64,000 nucleotides of DNA, taken from Thiospirochaeta perfilievii (GTDB lineage Bacteria > Spirochaetota > Spirochaetia > DSM-2461). This document shows positions 26,921-36,033 of the stretch, piece by piece. The notes under the pieces are model-generated. The model had not been told where the DNA came from, ran no database searches, and saw only the letters and a program-made list of their open reading frames with translations. Location of the stretch: positions 1,364,001-1,428,000 of the forward strand of contig NZ_CP035807.1 in assembly GCF_008329945.1 (NCBI RefSeq), read 5' to 3'. The position numbers were made by a program, and so were the translations under genes. Positions within the stretch are counted from its first letter, which is position 1; each line of letters opens with the position of its first letter.

Positions 26921-29479
26921 TTAATTAGTAGAGACAAATTCGAAGTCAAACTGAGGTTCAGGGTTTGGTTTACCTATAAAATAACCCTGGGCATAATCAA
27001 CACTCATTCCTTCCAAAATATTCATAATAGTATCACTTTCTACAAACTCAGCTATGGTCTGTATATCAAAACCTTTAGCAACTGCTGTCATTGCCTTTAC
27101 TATAGCTTGATCATACTTGTTTTCGTAAACTTGCTTAACAAAGGCACCATCTATCTTTATATAATCCACATCCAGATCTCTTAAATAGCTAAAAGAGGTA
27201 AATCCTACTCCAAAATCATCTAAGGAGAATGAACACCCCATATTTTTAAGCTCTTTTATAAAAACTATTGCCCTATTAATATCCTTTATTGCAGCAGTCT
27301 CTGTTATCTCGAATATTAGACTTTTAGGAAGAACACCTATTCTTCCTATTAAACTTTTAATCTCCTCCAGTTGGTCTAAATCCTCAATCTCTTTACCGGA
27401 TAAATTTAGTGCAAAAGTTACATTATACCCATTATCATTTAGAATTTTTAACTTTTTCATAGCCTTTTCTGCAATAACTTTATCTATCTTCCCAATTAGA
27501 TTTAAGGATTCTGCTGCAGATATAAAAGCACCAGGAAGAACGATTGCCCCCTCTTCATTCCTCATCCTAGCAAGGATTTCAAAGTGATGGATCTTTCCTT
27601 CTTTAAAGTTGTAAATAGGTTGATACCAAGGTTCAAACCTATCCTCTTTTAATGCCTTTAATATCCGCTCCCTCTGGTTATACTGCATAGAACGTTCAGA
27701 AAGATTCTGATCTCTATTCTCGTATAAATAACATCGGTTTTTACCCTTACTCTTAGCGATAAAAAGGCTATCATCTAGGGCATTTAATAACTGATCAATA
27801 TTTTTACCATTATCTGGAGATGAGACTATACCTGCACTAATAGATATATGTATTCCAATAGATTCAAAATTAAGTTTAAAAAAATCATCTCTTAAATTAT
27901 TGGCAAATAGCTTTGCCTCCTGGGGAAATACTTCATCTAAAAATATAATAAACTTATTCTCTCCAAATCGAGCCAATACATATCTTTTATTATAATCTTT
28001 ATCTAGGGAATTTTTAAAAAAACCAGCACTTCTTTGTAGAACAACATCCCCAGTATTATTTCCATAATTTTCATTTATAAAGTTAAAATTATCGATGTCA
28101 AAAACTATTAAAGATGCGTTTATATTACTAAAAAGGTGTTTTTCTATTTTTTCTATTGCATACTTTCGATTATAGAGGTGGGTTAGATGGTCATGGGTAT
28201 TTAAGTATTTATAATTTTTCTTAGCTAAATACTTGGTTGAGATATCCTCTTGAATAGCCATAAACTTAATAATTTTACCAGTCTCATCTTTAATAGGAAG
28301 TATGGTGCATCTAACCCAAAAGTTCTCCCCCTGTTTATTTCTATTTTGAAACTCACCATTCCATATCTTTCCAGAAGTTATACTATCCCACAAATCCTCA
28401 TATCTTATTTGAGATGCACTTCCTGATGAAAATATCCTAGGATTTTGGTTGATTACCTCATGTTTTAAGTATCCAGTTACTGTTTCAAACGCCTTATTTA
28501 CATAAATTATAGATCCTGACAAGTTAGTAATAAAAATAATATTCATACTCTCATCTATAGCACTCGACAACATCTTAATCTCAGATTCTATACGTTTTTT
28601 ATCAGTAATATCCTGTACTATACCAAATAATCGAACTGCTTTCCCATTTTTATTGGTTTCAACTTTCCCCTTACCAAAAACAAACTTAATACTACCATCA
28701 GTTAATAGCACCCTATGTTCTACTGTATAAGGATTAAGTGTTGCTAACGATTGTTGGACCTTTTCCCCAAGCATTTTTTGGTCATCAGGGTGAACAAAGG
28801 ACATATAATTATCCAATGTAGCATTAAAGCTCTCTGGATCAACACCAAATATTTTATATACTTCATTGGACCAAACTATTTTGTCCTCTATGATATCCCA
28901 CTCCCAACTTCCCATCTGCCCTATTTTTTGAGCTTCAAGTAGGTGAAGGCGACTCTTTCTAAGTTCACTGTTAATATCTAAAAGCTCTTTAGTTCTCTCT
29001 GATATTTTACTCTCAAGGGTTGAGTTAAGAGCTTCTAGCTCCTCCTCAGCTTTTTTCCTATCTGTAATATCTATAACAAATGTTACTTTTTTGGGGCTGT
29101 TATCTTTACCAAGAATAAAGGCAGCATCAGCCAAAATATTAACTATATCTCCAGACTTATTTAATACTTCCCACTCCCCCCTAATCTCAATTTTGTCTTT
29201 TAAAAACTTATCATGAAGATTTATAAGAGTTTCTTTGTTCTCATCCGGAACAACTATAGTAAAGTGTTTACCTATTAAGTCCTCTTTATTATATCCGTAA
29301 ATTTTACAATAAGAAGCATTTACATACTCATAAACCCCATCCTCATTTGTAATACAGACTCCAGCTGGGGTTTTTTTTATTATTTCATCAAACCTCTCTT
29401 CGCTTTGATCTAATAAAAGATCTATATCATCTGTCATCTTCTTAATTGTATAATCAGCCATAGGATTAATTATAGCCAC
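26921..29479 (-). CDS. Multi-PAS GGDEF-EAL protein, probable c-di-GMP phosphodiesterase
   Basis: An 852-residue soluble signalling protein. Three PAS/PAC units (starting near residues 25, 175 and 300) are followed by a GGDEF domain (HDHLTHLYNRKYA) and an EAL domain. The GGDEF loop reads FGENKF, so cyclase activity is probably lost. The EAL domain keeps its metal and catalytic residues: FEILARM (EIL variant of EAL), ALNLSG, FEITETAA, LDDFGVGF, IKIDGAF and IAEFVES. It should therefore degrade c-di-GMP, with the GGDEF domain possibly a GTP sensor. The GTG at 29479 and ATG at 29461 are both possible starts; neither has a good ribosome site. Confidence 0.88.
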   Translation of the reverse strand: MAIINPMADYTIKKMTDDIDLLLDQSEERFDEIIKKTPAGVCITNEDGVYEYVNASYCKIYGYNKEDLIGKHFTIVVPDENKETLINLHDKFLKDKIEIRGEWEVLNKSGDIVNILADAAFILGKDNSPKKVTFVIDITDRKKAEEELEALNSTLESKISERTKELLDINSELRKSRLHLLEAQKIGQMGSWEWDIIEDKIVWSNEVYKIFGVDPESFNATLDNYMSFVHPDDQKMLGEKVQQSLATLNPYTVEHRVLLTDGSIKFVFGKGKVETNKNGKAVRLFGIVQDITDKKRIESEIKMLSSAIDESMNIIFITNLSGSIIYVNKAFETVTGYLKHEVINQNPRIFSSGSASQIRYEDLWDSITSGKIWNGEFQNRNKQGENFWVRCTILPIKDETGKIIKFMAIQEDISTKYLAKKNYKYLNTHDHLTHLYNRKYAIEKIEKHLFSNINASLIVFDIDNFNFINENYGNNTGDVVLQRSAGFFKNSLDKDYNKRYVLARFGENKFIIFLDEVFPQEAKLFANNLRDDFFKLNFESIGIHISISAGIVSSPDNGKNIDQLLNALDDSLFIAKSKGKNRCYLYENRDQNLSERSMQYNQRERILKALKEDRFEPWYQPIYNFKEGKIHHFEILARMRNEEGAIVLPGAFISAAESLNLIGKIDKVIAEKAMKKLKILNDNGYNVTFALNLSGKEIEDLDQLEEIKSLIGRIGVLPKSLIFEITETAAIKDINRAIVFIKELKNMGCSFSLDDFGVGFTSFSYLRDLDVDYIKIDGAFVKQVYENKYDQAIVKAMTAVAKGFDIQTIAEFVESDTIMNILEGMSVDYAQGYFIGKPNPEPQFDFEFVSTN

Positions 29480-29492
29480 ATTTTATATGGAT

Positions 29493-29963
29493 TCAACTTA
29501 TTTTTATTATCGCTTCCGGAAATATTTTTATAAATAACATACGAACTCCAGGGGAAACAATAAGTAGATTAAGGGGTAGTGCTACAATAAAGTTCATAAA
29601 CACTGTTCTAGGATAAACGTCTATTGCAGATAGAGTAAAACCTTGGGACATTATTGAACCAAAAATGGACATTAAAAGAACCATACAAACTACCATTGAA
29701 CAGGATATTCCCAGTATGACATATATTTTTTTTGTATATTTATTAGTCACTTTAGACACTATTTTTTTAACAAATGGACCTACAATAAACAAGTCTAATA
29801 ATAATGCGATAATAAAAACTAACCATAACTCTTTAAATAGTAGAACTATCAAATTAGAATTAAATCCACTATGTAGTATAATATTGTAAATTGTCATCCC
29901 TAAAACCATTCCTAAGCACATTAACATTGTAAAAATCTTTTTTTGTACTGCTGTTTCTCCCAT
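29493..29963 (-). CDS. DUF2798-family membrane protein
   Basis: A 156-residue protein with four hydrophobic segments arranged as two similar halves (LLFKELWLVFIIALLLDLFIVGPFVKKIV and TVFMNFIVALPLNLLIVSPGVRMLF), typical of DUF2798. An AGGAG site lies seven bases before the ATG. It is divergent from a MarR regulator and the shared intergenic region carries a perfect inverted repeat, so it is very likely repressed by that MarR protein. Function unknown. Confidence 0.75.
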   Translation of the reverse strand: MGETAVQKKIFTMLMCLGMVLGMTIYNIILHSGFNSNLIVLLFKELWLVFIIALLLDLFIVGPFVKKIVSKVTNKYTKKIYVILGISCSMVVCMVLLMSIFGSIMSQGFTLSAIDVYPRTVFMNFIVALPLNLLIVSPGVRMLFIKIFPEAIIKIS

Positions 29964-30011
29964 ATAAAACTCCTATTATTTATGTATAATAGAGAAGATA
30001 TATATTTTACC

Positions 30012-30040
30012 TATTATTGTCAATAAAGTTGACAATAATA
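30012..30040. promoter_or_regulatory. Perfect inverted repeat, candidate MarR operator
   Basis: The arms TATTATTGTCAA (30012-30023) and TTGACAATAATA (30029-30040) are exact reverse complements separated by TAAAG. The right arm contains TTGACA, a perfect -35 element, directed toward the marR gene. Binding would block RNA polymerase at the divergent promoters of DUF2798 and marR. Confidence 0.8.
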
Positions 30041-30056
30041 GGATTGGAGTTACATA

Positions 30057-30488
30057 TTGAATAAATTAAATAGAGAAAATTTAACTATAATTGACCTTAT
30101 AAGTGAACAACACTTGGTTTTACGTAAATTAGTAGAGGATAGATGGATGGAAATATCAAACATTGAGTTCTCACATACAGAATGGTTTCTATTAAGTAAG
30201 ACCGAACAGGAGAGTTTAACTATTTCTAAAGCTGCAACTCTAATAGGGATATCAAGGCAAGCTATGCAAAAATGTGCAAAAAAGCTTGAGGAGAGAGGAT
30301 ATATTAATTTTTTCTATAAAAAAGATAATAAGAGGGATAAATATATAGTATTGACCGAAACAGGTAGAGATTGTTGTAATAAAAACAACAATTTAAAAAA
30401 AAGAATTGAAAATGAAATTATAGAGAACATAGGTAATGTTAAAGTAAAAGATTTTAAGGAGCTCTTAAAAAAGGATTGGCTTAAATAG
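30057..30488 (+). CDS. MarR-family transcriptional regulator
   Basis: A 143-residue winged-helix protein. The recognition region is LTISKAATLIGISRQAMQKCAKKLEERGYI and the wing is KKDNKRDKYIVLTETGR. TTG is taken as the start because GGAG lies seven bases upstream and no ATG fits. It is divergent from the DUF2798 gene over a perfect 12-bp inverted repeat and presumably represses both. Its ligand is unknown. Confidence 0.85.
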   Translation: MNKLNRENLTIIDLISEQHLVLRKLVEDRWMEISNIEFSHTEWFLLSKTEQESLTISKAATLIGISRQAMQKCAKKLEERGYINFFYKKDNKRDKYIVLTETGRDCCNKNNNLKKRIENEIIENIGNVKVKDFKELLKKDWLK

Positions 30489-30489
30489 T

Positions 30490-31209
30490 TTAAAACCACT
30501 TATTATATATTTTATCAATCTCACCATCCAGTATTAACTCATCAAGTGCTATATTTACTTTTTTTATCATATCATAATTACCCTTTGGAACAGCGACACA
30601 TACAGGTGAGCCGGGGTCTGGAGCGTATAGAACTTTTACTTCAAGCCCCATCTCTTTAGCTAAATACAAACCAACAACCTTAGGCATAATAACACCTTCA
30701 ACACTCTTTTCTTTTAATAACTACATAGAATCAGATTTTGATTCTGTCTGCCTAATCCTAAACTTATTAATTATACCCTCTTCTATCCAATCTAGTTCAA
30801 TATATGAGTGTCTGTCCCCAGTAATAATTTTATTTGTTAAATCATCTAGGGTTTTAATCTCCGTATTATCCGCCCGGACAAATAGAACATCTTCTCTTGT
30901 ATAGTAGGCTTTAGAGAATTCAAAATAGATTCTCCTAATTTCATTGTTTTCGATACCAACAATTGCATCTATTGTCCCTGCCCTTAACATATTAAAAACT
31001 CTATCCCACTCGTCTTGAACAAAAATAATATCTATACCCATCTTAAAAAATAGTAGATTAGCAACATCAACATCGAAACCTGTTACTTTACCTTCAACAT
31101 TGAACTGATAGGGGGGGAATTCAGATGCTACCCCAATAAAGATTGCATCACTATATAAAATATTTATACTGAATAAAAATATAAATGCAGCTGAAATATA
31201 ACGTCTCAT
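30490..31209 (-). pseudogene. Family 3 periplasmic binding protein with in-frame amber codon
   Basis: A signal peptide (MRRYISAAFIFLFSINILYSDA) is followed by an amino-acid-type binding domain (VASEFPPYQFNVEGKVTGFDVDVANLLFFKMG). Codon 163 is TAG (30721-30723), but the same frame continues LLKEKSVEGVIMPKVVGLYLAKEMGLEVKVL to the normal C-terminus INKIYNKWF-like end. So a single base change splits the gene; there is no frameshift. No permease is adjacent. It may be a real nonsense mutation or a base error. Amber decoding is unlikely without other examples. Confidence 0.85.
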
Positions 31210-31326
31210 ACCTGCATTATAGTATTAATAAAGTTAACATTCATCCTTGTTACAATAAAACTTTAATCCCTTATTACAGTCATTTTTTGGATATGATTAA
31301 TTCCTTCTAATATCTGTAATTATTAA

Positions 31327-31355
31327 TTGACTTATGCAAGCGCTTTTATTAGTAT
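31327..31355 (+). promoter_or_regulatory. Promoter of GH13 gene with embedded LacI-type palindrome
   Basis: TTGACT (31327-31332) and TAGTAT (31350-31355) are spaced by 17 bases. The spacer contains GCAAGCGCTTTT, whose core AAGCGCTT is a perfect palindrome with the central CG of MalR/LacI-type operators. Occupancy would block the promoter. The predicted start of transcription falls within a few bases of the ATG at 31364. Confidence 0.6.
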
Positions 31356-31363
31356 ATGGAATT

Positions 31364-33016
31364 ATGGAATGGTGGAAAGAGAGCGTAATTTATCAGATAT
31401 ACCCTAGATCATTTGCCGATGGCAATGGAGATGGAATGGGTGATTTAAAAGGAATAATCAATAGACTTGATTATTTAAAAGATTTAGGAATTGGTGGTAT
31501 ATGGCTAAGTCCCCACTACCCTTCTCCTTTTCTAGATTGTGGTTATGATGTTTCGGATTATTGTAAAGTCGGGGCAGAGTATGGAGATATGGATGATTTT
31601 AAAGAGTTTTTAGAAGAGTCCCATAATAGGGGAATAAAGGTAATCCTAGATTTAGTTATGAACCATACATCAGATCAGCATCCATGGTTTTTAGAATCTA
31701 AGTCATCTAAAGATAATCCTAAAAGAGACTGGTATGTATGGAAACCTAATAATGGGAACCTACCTAATGATTGGCAAAGTTGTTTTAAAGGACCTGCATG
31801 GACCTTAGATGAGGAGACAAATGAGTACTATTATCACTTCTTTTTAAAAGAACAACCGGACCTTAACTGGAGAAACCCAGAGGTTAAAAAAGCGATGTTT
31901 GACTCTATGCGTTTTTGGCTTGATATGGGTGTTGATGGTTTTAGAATAGATGCTATAACTTCAATTTTTGAGGATGAGAATTTAACAAACCAGGGCTGGA
32001 CCCATGAAGAGTTTGAAAAAGAGATAAGTAAAAACAGTAAAGATTCTGAATTTACACCTGGTGATACATGGGATCACTATATGCGATACCAGACAAAACA
32101 GCCAGAGCTCCATACTCTTTTACAAGAGATGCGAGATTTAGTTGATAGCTACCCAGATGATAAACTTTTAGTTGGAGAGTTATCAGATACAGAGTATCTT
32201 GGTAATGGAACAGATGAATTGCACATGGTATTTAACTTCCCCTTAATGGCAGCAGGAATTACAAAAGAGATTGTAAGTCAAAACCAGAAAGAGAGACTGC
32301 CTCTACATCCAAAAGGGTCCTGGCAGGGAAATACCTTAAGTAACCATGATGTTTCTAGAATTAGAAGTAAATATGGGAAAGATTTAATAACAGACCAATC
32401 ATTAAAGCACTCCGCTTTCCTTATGGCTACACTTAAAGGAACTCCCTTTATCTATTATGGTGAAGAGATTGGAATGAAAAACTTCGACCTTGATAACATC
32501 GAAGATTTTATGGATTTAAAATCGGTTAATCTTTACAATAAAGAGATCCAAAGAGGTTTAACTAAGGATGAGGCTCTAAAAGTAGCTCAACTAGATACAA
32601 GGGATCGATGTAGAACTCCAATGCCATGGGCTAACTCACCAAATGGAGGGTTCTCTCCAGAAGGTATTAAAACCTGGTTACCTGTAGACCCTGAGTATAA
32701 AGAGGGTATTAATGTTGCAGATGAATTAGTTGATAAGAATTCAATATTAAATTTTTATAAGGACATTATTAACTTTAGAAACTCTAGTGATATCTTAAAA
32801 TTTGGGGATTATAAAGAGATAATAACTAATAATAAAGAGTTATTAATATTTAGAAGGACATATAAAGATAAATCCTTATATGTTGTAATTAACTATTCTA
32901 ATAATAAAATAGAGATAGAAAAGTTAATTCCCCAAGGTTTAAAAACTATGTGGCCAAAGAGTAGTAACTATATAGATGGAATCTTAAATAGTGGAGAAGT
33001 GATAATATTAGGATAA
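31364..33016 (+). CDS. GH13 alpha-glucosidase (oligo-1,6-glucosidase type)
   Basis: A protein of about 550 residues that hydrolyses alpha-glucosides such as isomaltose or sucrose-like sugars. It starts MEWWKESVIYQIYPRSFADGNGDG. The catalytic nucleophile is in GVDGFRIDAIT, the acid/base Glu in LLVGELSD and the third Asp in LSNHDVSRI, with LVMNHTSDQHPWF as conserved region I. No signal peptide, so cytoplasmic. ATG 31364 is used rather than 31334, because 31334 lies inside the predicted promoter and family members start at this WWKE motif. Confidence 0.93.
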   Translation: MEWWKESVIYQIYPRSFADGNGDGMGDLKGIINRLDYLKDLGIGGIWLSPHYPSPFLDCGYDVSDYCKVGAEYGDMDDFKEFLEESHNRGIKVILDLVMNHTSDQHPWFLESKSSKDNPKRDWYVWKPNNGNLPNDWQSCFKGPAWTLDEETNEYYYHFFLKEQPDLNWRNPEVKKAMFDSMRFWLDMGVDGFRIDAITSIFEDENLTNQGWTHEEFEKEISKNSKDSEFTPGDTWDHYMRYQTKQPELHTLLQEMRDLVDSYPDDKLLVGELSDTEYLGNGTDELHMVFNFPLMAAGITKEIVSQNQKERLPLHPKGSWQGNTLSNHDVSRIRSKYGKDLITDQSLKHSAFLMATLKGTPFIYYGEEIGMKNFDLDNIEDFMDLKSVNLYNKEIQRGLTKDEALKVAQLDTRDRCRTPMPWANSPNGGFSPEGIKTWLPVDPEYKEGINVADELVDKNSILNFYKDIINFRNSSDILKFGDYKEIITNNKELLIFRRTYKDKSLYVVINYSNNKIEIEKLIPQGLKTMWPKSSNYIDGILNSGEVIILG

Positions 33017-33025
33017 AAAGATATT

Positions 33026-33053
33026 GTATGGGACCTATTACTAGGTCTCATAC
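33026..33053. terminator. Bidirectional hairpin between GH13 and acyl-CoA synthetase genes
   Basis: GTATGGGACCTA and TAGGTCTCATAC form a 12-bp stem (one G·T pair) with a 4-base TTAC loop, exactly between two convergent genes. The T run is weak on both sides. Confidence 0.65.
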
Positions 33054-33062
33054 TAGCTATTA

Positions 33063-34718
33063 TTAATCCTTCTTCTTATTTCTAATCTCAACCCGTCTAA
33101 CCTTACCACTTATTGTTTTAGGTAAGTTTTCAACAAACTCTATTACCCTAGGGTATTTATATGGAGCAGTTGCAGACTTAACATGGTCTTGAATCTCTTT
33201 TTTTAGTTTATCCAAGCTGGTAGCAACACCCTTAACAAGGACTATTGTAGCCTTAACTATCTGTCCCCTTAAATCATCGGAAACTCCTGTAACAGCACAC
33301 TCTAAAACTGCAGGATGTGTCATTAGTGCACTCTCAACTTCAAAGGGACCTATTCTATACCCAGAACTTTTTATAATATCATCGGACCTACCTACAAACC
33401 AGTAATATCCATCCTGATCCATATAAGCTGTATCCCCAGTTAAGTAGTATTTATCTGTTCGTACTTCATCTGTTTTGGCCTTATCCCTATAGTACTCAAT
33501 AAACATTCCTATAGGTTTAGAGATATCTAAACGAAGAGCTATTTGACCTACATCCCCTTCCTTACATAGATTTCCATCCTTATCTATAATTTCAATAACA
33601 TACCCAGGAGCTGCCTTACCCATAGATCCTGGCTTTGGAATCATTCCAGTAAAGTTACCTATTGTTACAGTTAACTCAGTCTGTCCATAGGCCTCCATAA
33701 GTTTAAGCCCTGTTAAATCATAAAAGGTATTAAAAACCTTTGGACTTAATGGCTCTCCAGCTGTGGTACAATAGGAGAGAGAACTAAGATCATATTTAGA
33801 AAAATCCTCTTTTATCATAAACCTGTAAACGGTAGGAGGAGCACAAAATGTTGTGACCTTATATTTACTTAATATTGAGAGCATCTCTTGGGCATTAAAT
33901 CGATCGTAGTCATAAACCATAACAGCACTACCACAAATCCACTGTCCGTATATTTTCCCCCAAACAGCCTTAGCCCATCCAGTATCAGCAACTGTTAAAT
34001 GTAGTCCATCATCTACCACATTGTGCCAATATTTTGCAGTTACAATATGCCCTAAAGGGTAGTCGAAATTATGGCTAACCATTTTAGGATTTCCAGTTGT
34101 TCCAGATGTAAAATATAGCAGGGAGATATCAGTACTTGTTAAATCCTTAACATCATCTGAAGGGTTAAAAATATCAGAAGCCTTATCTACCTCAGAATCA
34201 AAATTAAGCCAACCATCTCTAGAACCTCCAACAACAACTTTTTTTGTAAGATATTGTGAATCTTTTTGAGAAGCATCAATATTATCTAAAATTTGATCAT
34301 CATTTACTGTAACTATCATCTTTACATCTGCTGCGTTATTTCTATATATATAATCCTTTTTTGTCAAAAGATGGGTAGCTGGAATACAAATAGCTCCTAA
34401 CTTATGAAGAGCTAAAATAGTAAACCAAAATTCATACCGCCTTTTAAGAACAACCATAACAACATCACCCTTGCCTATGCCCTGCTCTCTTAACATATTT
34501 GCAGTTTTATCACTATAAAACTTTATATCTTTAAATGAGAACTCCCTCTCACTTCCTTTATCATCACACCAAGCTATAGCCCTCTTATTTGGTGAAATCT
34601 CAGCCCACTTATCAACAACATCGTAGGCAAAATTAAATGAACTCTTAGTGTTAATTTTGAAATTATGATACAAGTTCTCATAGTTTCCTTGTTTAAACTT
34701 AGTAAAATTTTCTAGCAT
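33063..34718 (-). CDS. Acyl-CoA synthetase (acetyl/medium-chain, AMP-forming)
   Basis: A 551-residue adenylate-forming enzyme. The AMP-binding P-loop is [18 protein letters not shown], the second block YGQTELT, then [39 protein letters not shown] and the C-terminal lysine block [13 protein letters not shown]. This matches the medium-chain acyl-CoA synthetase (MACS) subfamily rather than Acs. It activates a carboxylic acid to its CoA thioester in the cytoplasm. It stands alone between a terminator and the metallo-hydrolase gene, so the substrate cannot be inferred. Confidence 0.88.
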   Translation of the reverse strand: MLENFTKFKQGNYENLYHNFKINTKSSFNFAYDVVDKWAEISPNKRAIAWCDDKGSEREFSFKDIKFYSDKTANMLREQGIGKGDVVMVVLKRRYEFWFTILALHKLGAICIPATHLLTKKDYIYRNNAADVKMIVTVNDDQILDNIDASQKDSQYLTKKVVVGGSRDGWLNFDSEVDKASDIFNPSDDVKDLTSTDISLLYFTSGTTGNPKMVSHNFDYPLGHIVTAKYWHNVVDDGLHLTVADTGWAKAVWGKIYGQWICGSAVMVYDYDRFNAQEMLSILSKYKVTTFCAPPTVYRFMIKEDFSKYDLSSLSYCTTAGEPLSPKVFNTFYDLTGLKLMEAYGQTELTVTIGNFTGMIPKPGSMGKAAPGYVIEIIDKDGNLCKEGDVGQIALRLDISKPIGMFIEYYRDKAKTDEVRTDKYYLTGDTAYMDQDGYYWFVGRSDDIIKSSGYRIGPFEVESALMTHPAVLECAVTGVSDDLRGQIVKATIVLVKGVATSLDKLKKEIQDHVKSATAPYKYPRVIEFVENLPKTISGKVRRVEIRNKKKD

Positions 34719-34781
34719 ATTTACTCCTAGTTTTTAATTATGACACAATTTAAAAAAACGTCAATATACTACAAGGTGATG

Positions 34782-35537
34782 TTATTTTTTATTGTTAATA
34801 AATGATATCTTTTCACCATCTAATGGAACAACTAAGTTACCTCTACTACACTGTTTAAATAGTTTAACTCTTGTATCAAAACAGTGATTGATAGAATCCA
34901 TATGTACTACAATAATTTTACAATTATTATTTAACCTTGCAAGTTTATCTATATCCTTATTATTCATAGTTACTTTTCCTAACATTTTAATTTTAGCTCC
35001 TCCCCCATTGGCTATAATGTAGTTAGGTTTAATTTTTTTAAGATTCTGTATTACTGATATAGTTAGTAGAGTATCTCCTGTAAGATAAATCTTAGATTGG
35101 GTGGATGTTAATAGATAGGATGAACTTACTCCTAATTTTTTATTAAAGATATGTCCGCCATGTGTTCCTATAAATCTTTGAACTTTAATACCTAGCCATA
35201 TAGTCTTTTCTTTTACCAGTGTAAGGTTTACAAAACCTAACTTTTTAAAGTTTAAATAATCCTCTTCTTGACACAAAATAGGAACATCCCTAGCTAATAT
35301 CTTTTTTGCAACTATATCAAAATGATCATTGTGATTATGGGTTATAATTATACCGTCAACATCTAATATATCCTCTATTTCTGCAGGTAGATTTACCAAT
35401 GGATTTTTTCTGGGATTTTTACTGTTAGTAATTGCTGGATAAACCCCTTTATCACCTAAAACAGGATCAATTAGTATTCTCTTATTATCGATTTCTATAA
35501 CTGATGTAGCGTGTCTGTAGTGTTTGATTGTTTTCAT
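34782..35537 (-). CDS. Metallo-beta-lactamase-fold hydrolase, UlaG-like
   Basis: A 251-residue MBL-fold protein. The metal motif is IITHNHNDHFD, followed by GTHGGHIF, the Asp of YLTGDTLL and a later His in VVHMDSINHC. It resembles the UlaG/YtkL-like L-ascorbate lactonase branch. It is preceded by a MerR gene and a long-spacer MerR-type promoter, so it is probably induced by whatever that MerR regulator senses. Substrate unknown. Confidence 0.8.
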   Translation of the reverse strand: MKTIKHYRHATSVIEIDNKRILIDPVLGDKGVYPAITNSKNPRKNPLVNLPAEIEDILDVDGIIITHNHNDHFDIVAKKILARDVPILCQEEDYLNFKKLGFVNLTLVKEKTIWLGIKVQRFIGTHGGHIFNKKLGVSSSYLLTSTQSKIYLTGDTLLTISVIQNLKKIKPNYIIANGGGAKIKMLGKVTMNNKDIDKLARLNNNCKIIVVHMDSINHCFDTRVKLFKQCSRGNLVVPLDGEKISFINNKK

Positions 35538-35557
35538 ATTAATGCTCCTTTATATAA

Positions 35558-35589
35558 AACATAAAGGTTGTACTATAGTACAAGGTCAA
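35558..35589 (-). promoter_or_regulatory. MerR-type promoter with over-long spacer and perfect 16-base palindrome
   Basis: On the minus strand, TTGACC (35584-35589) is followed by the perfect palindrome TTGTACTATAGTACAA (35568-35583) and then TTATGT/TATGTT (35558-35564). The -35 to -10 spacing is 19-20 bases, the hallmark of promoters activated by MerR-family DNA distortion. The -35 overlaps the stop codon of the merR gene at 35586-35588. It drives the metallo-hydrolase gene. Confidence 0.8.
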
Positions 35590-35966
35590 TATTTATTTAG
35601 ATAATTTGAAAATTTTTTGCATCTCTCCCTATCCTCTTTATCCCTGAATATAGTCAATGATTGTTTTAGACTATTTAATGATTCAATTTTTTTATCAATA
35701 TCAGATATCTTACTGTTTAAATAAGTATTAAACCTTTTTGGATCTTCTTTTGACCGGTATATTAACTCAAAAAACAGTTTAATCTCTTTTAAAGTGAAAC
35801 CTAAGGTTTTAAAAGAGATTATCAGCTCGAGTTTCTCAAATAGCTCTTCATTATAATAACGATAACTATTTTCTAGAATCATAGGGGTTATTAACCCTAC
35901 TTTCTCATAGTATCTAATTGTTTCTGGATTAACTTTTAGTTTATTGGCTATTTGTCCTCGAGTCAT
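35586..35966 (-). CDS. MerR-family transcriptional regulator
   Basis: A 126-residue MerR protein. The winged helix is MTRGQIANKLKVNPETIRYYEKVGLI with SYRYYNEE, then the FKTLGFTLKEIKLF block and a long dimerisation coiled coil. The C-terminus has only one Cys and no metal-binding loop, so a metal sensor is unlikely. Its target promoter is visible immediately downstream, overlapping its own stop codon. Confidence 0.88.
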   Translation of the reverse strand: MTRGQIANKLKVNPETIRYYEKVGLITPMILENSYRYYNEELFEKLELIISFKTLGFTLKEIKLFFELIYRSKEDPKRFNTYLNSKISDIDKKIESLNSLKQSLTIFRDKEDRERCKKFSNYLNKY

Positions 35967-36033
35967 ATTAGATAATATTATATTTGATAGAGAGAATTTT
36001 ATAGGGTTAATGTGTAGAAGAGATTTAAATATG

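Noticed and set aside
30721-30723. Pyrrolysine or other amber recoding
   Set aside because: No Pyl genes in the window, binding proteins do not use Pyl, and the change is explained by one substitution.
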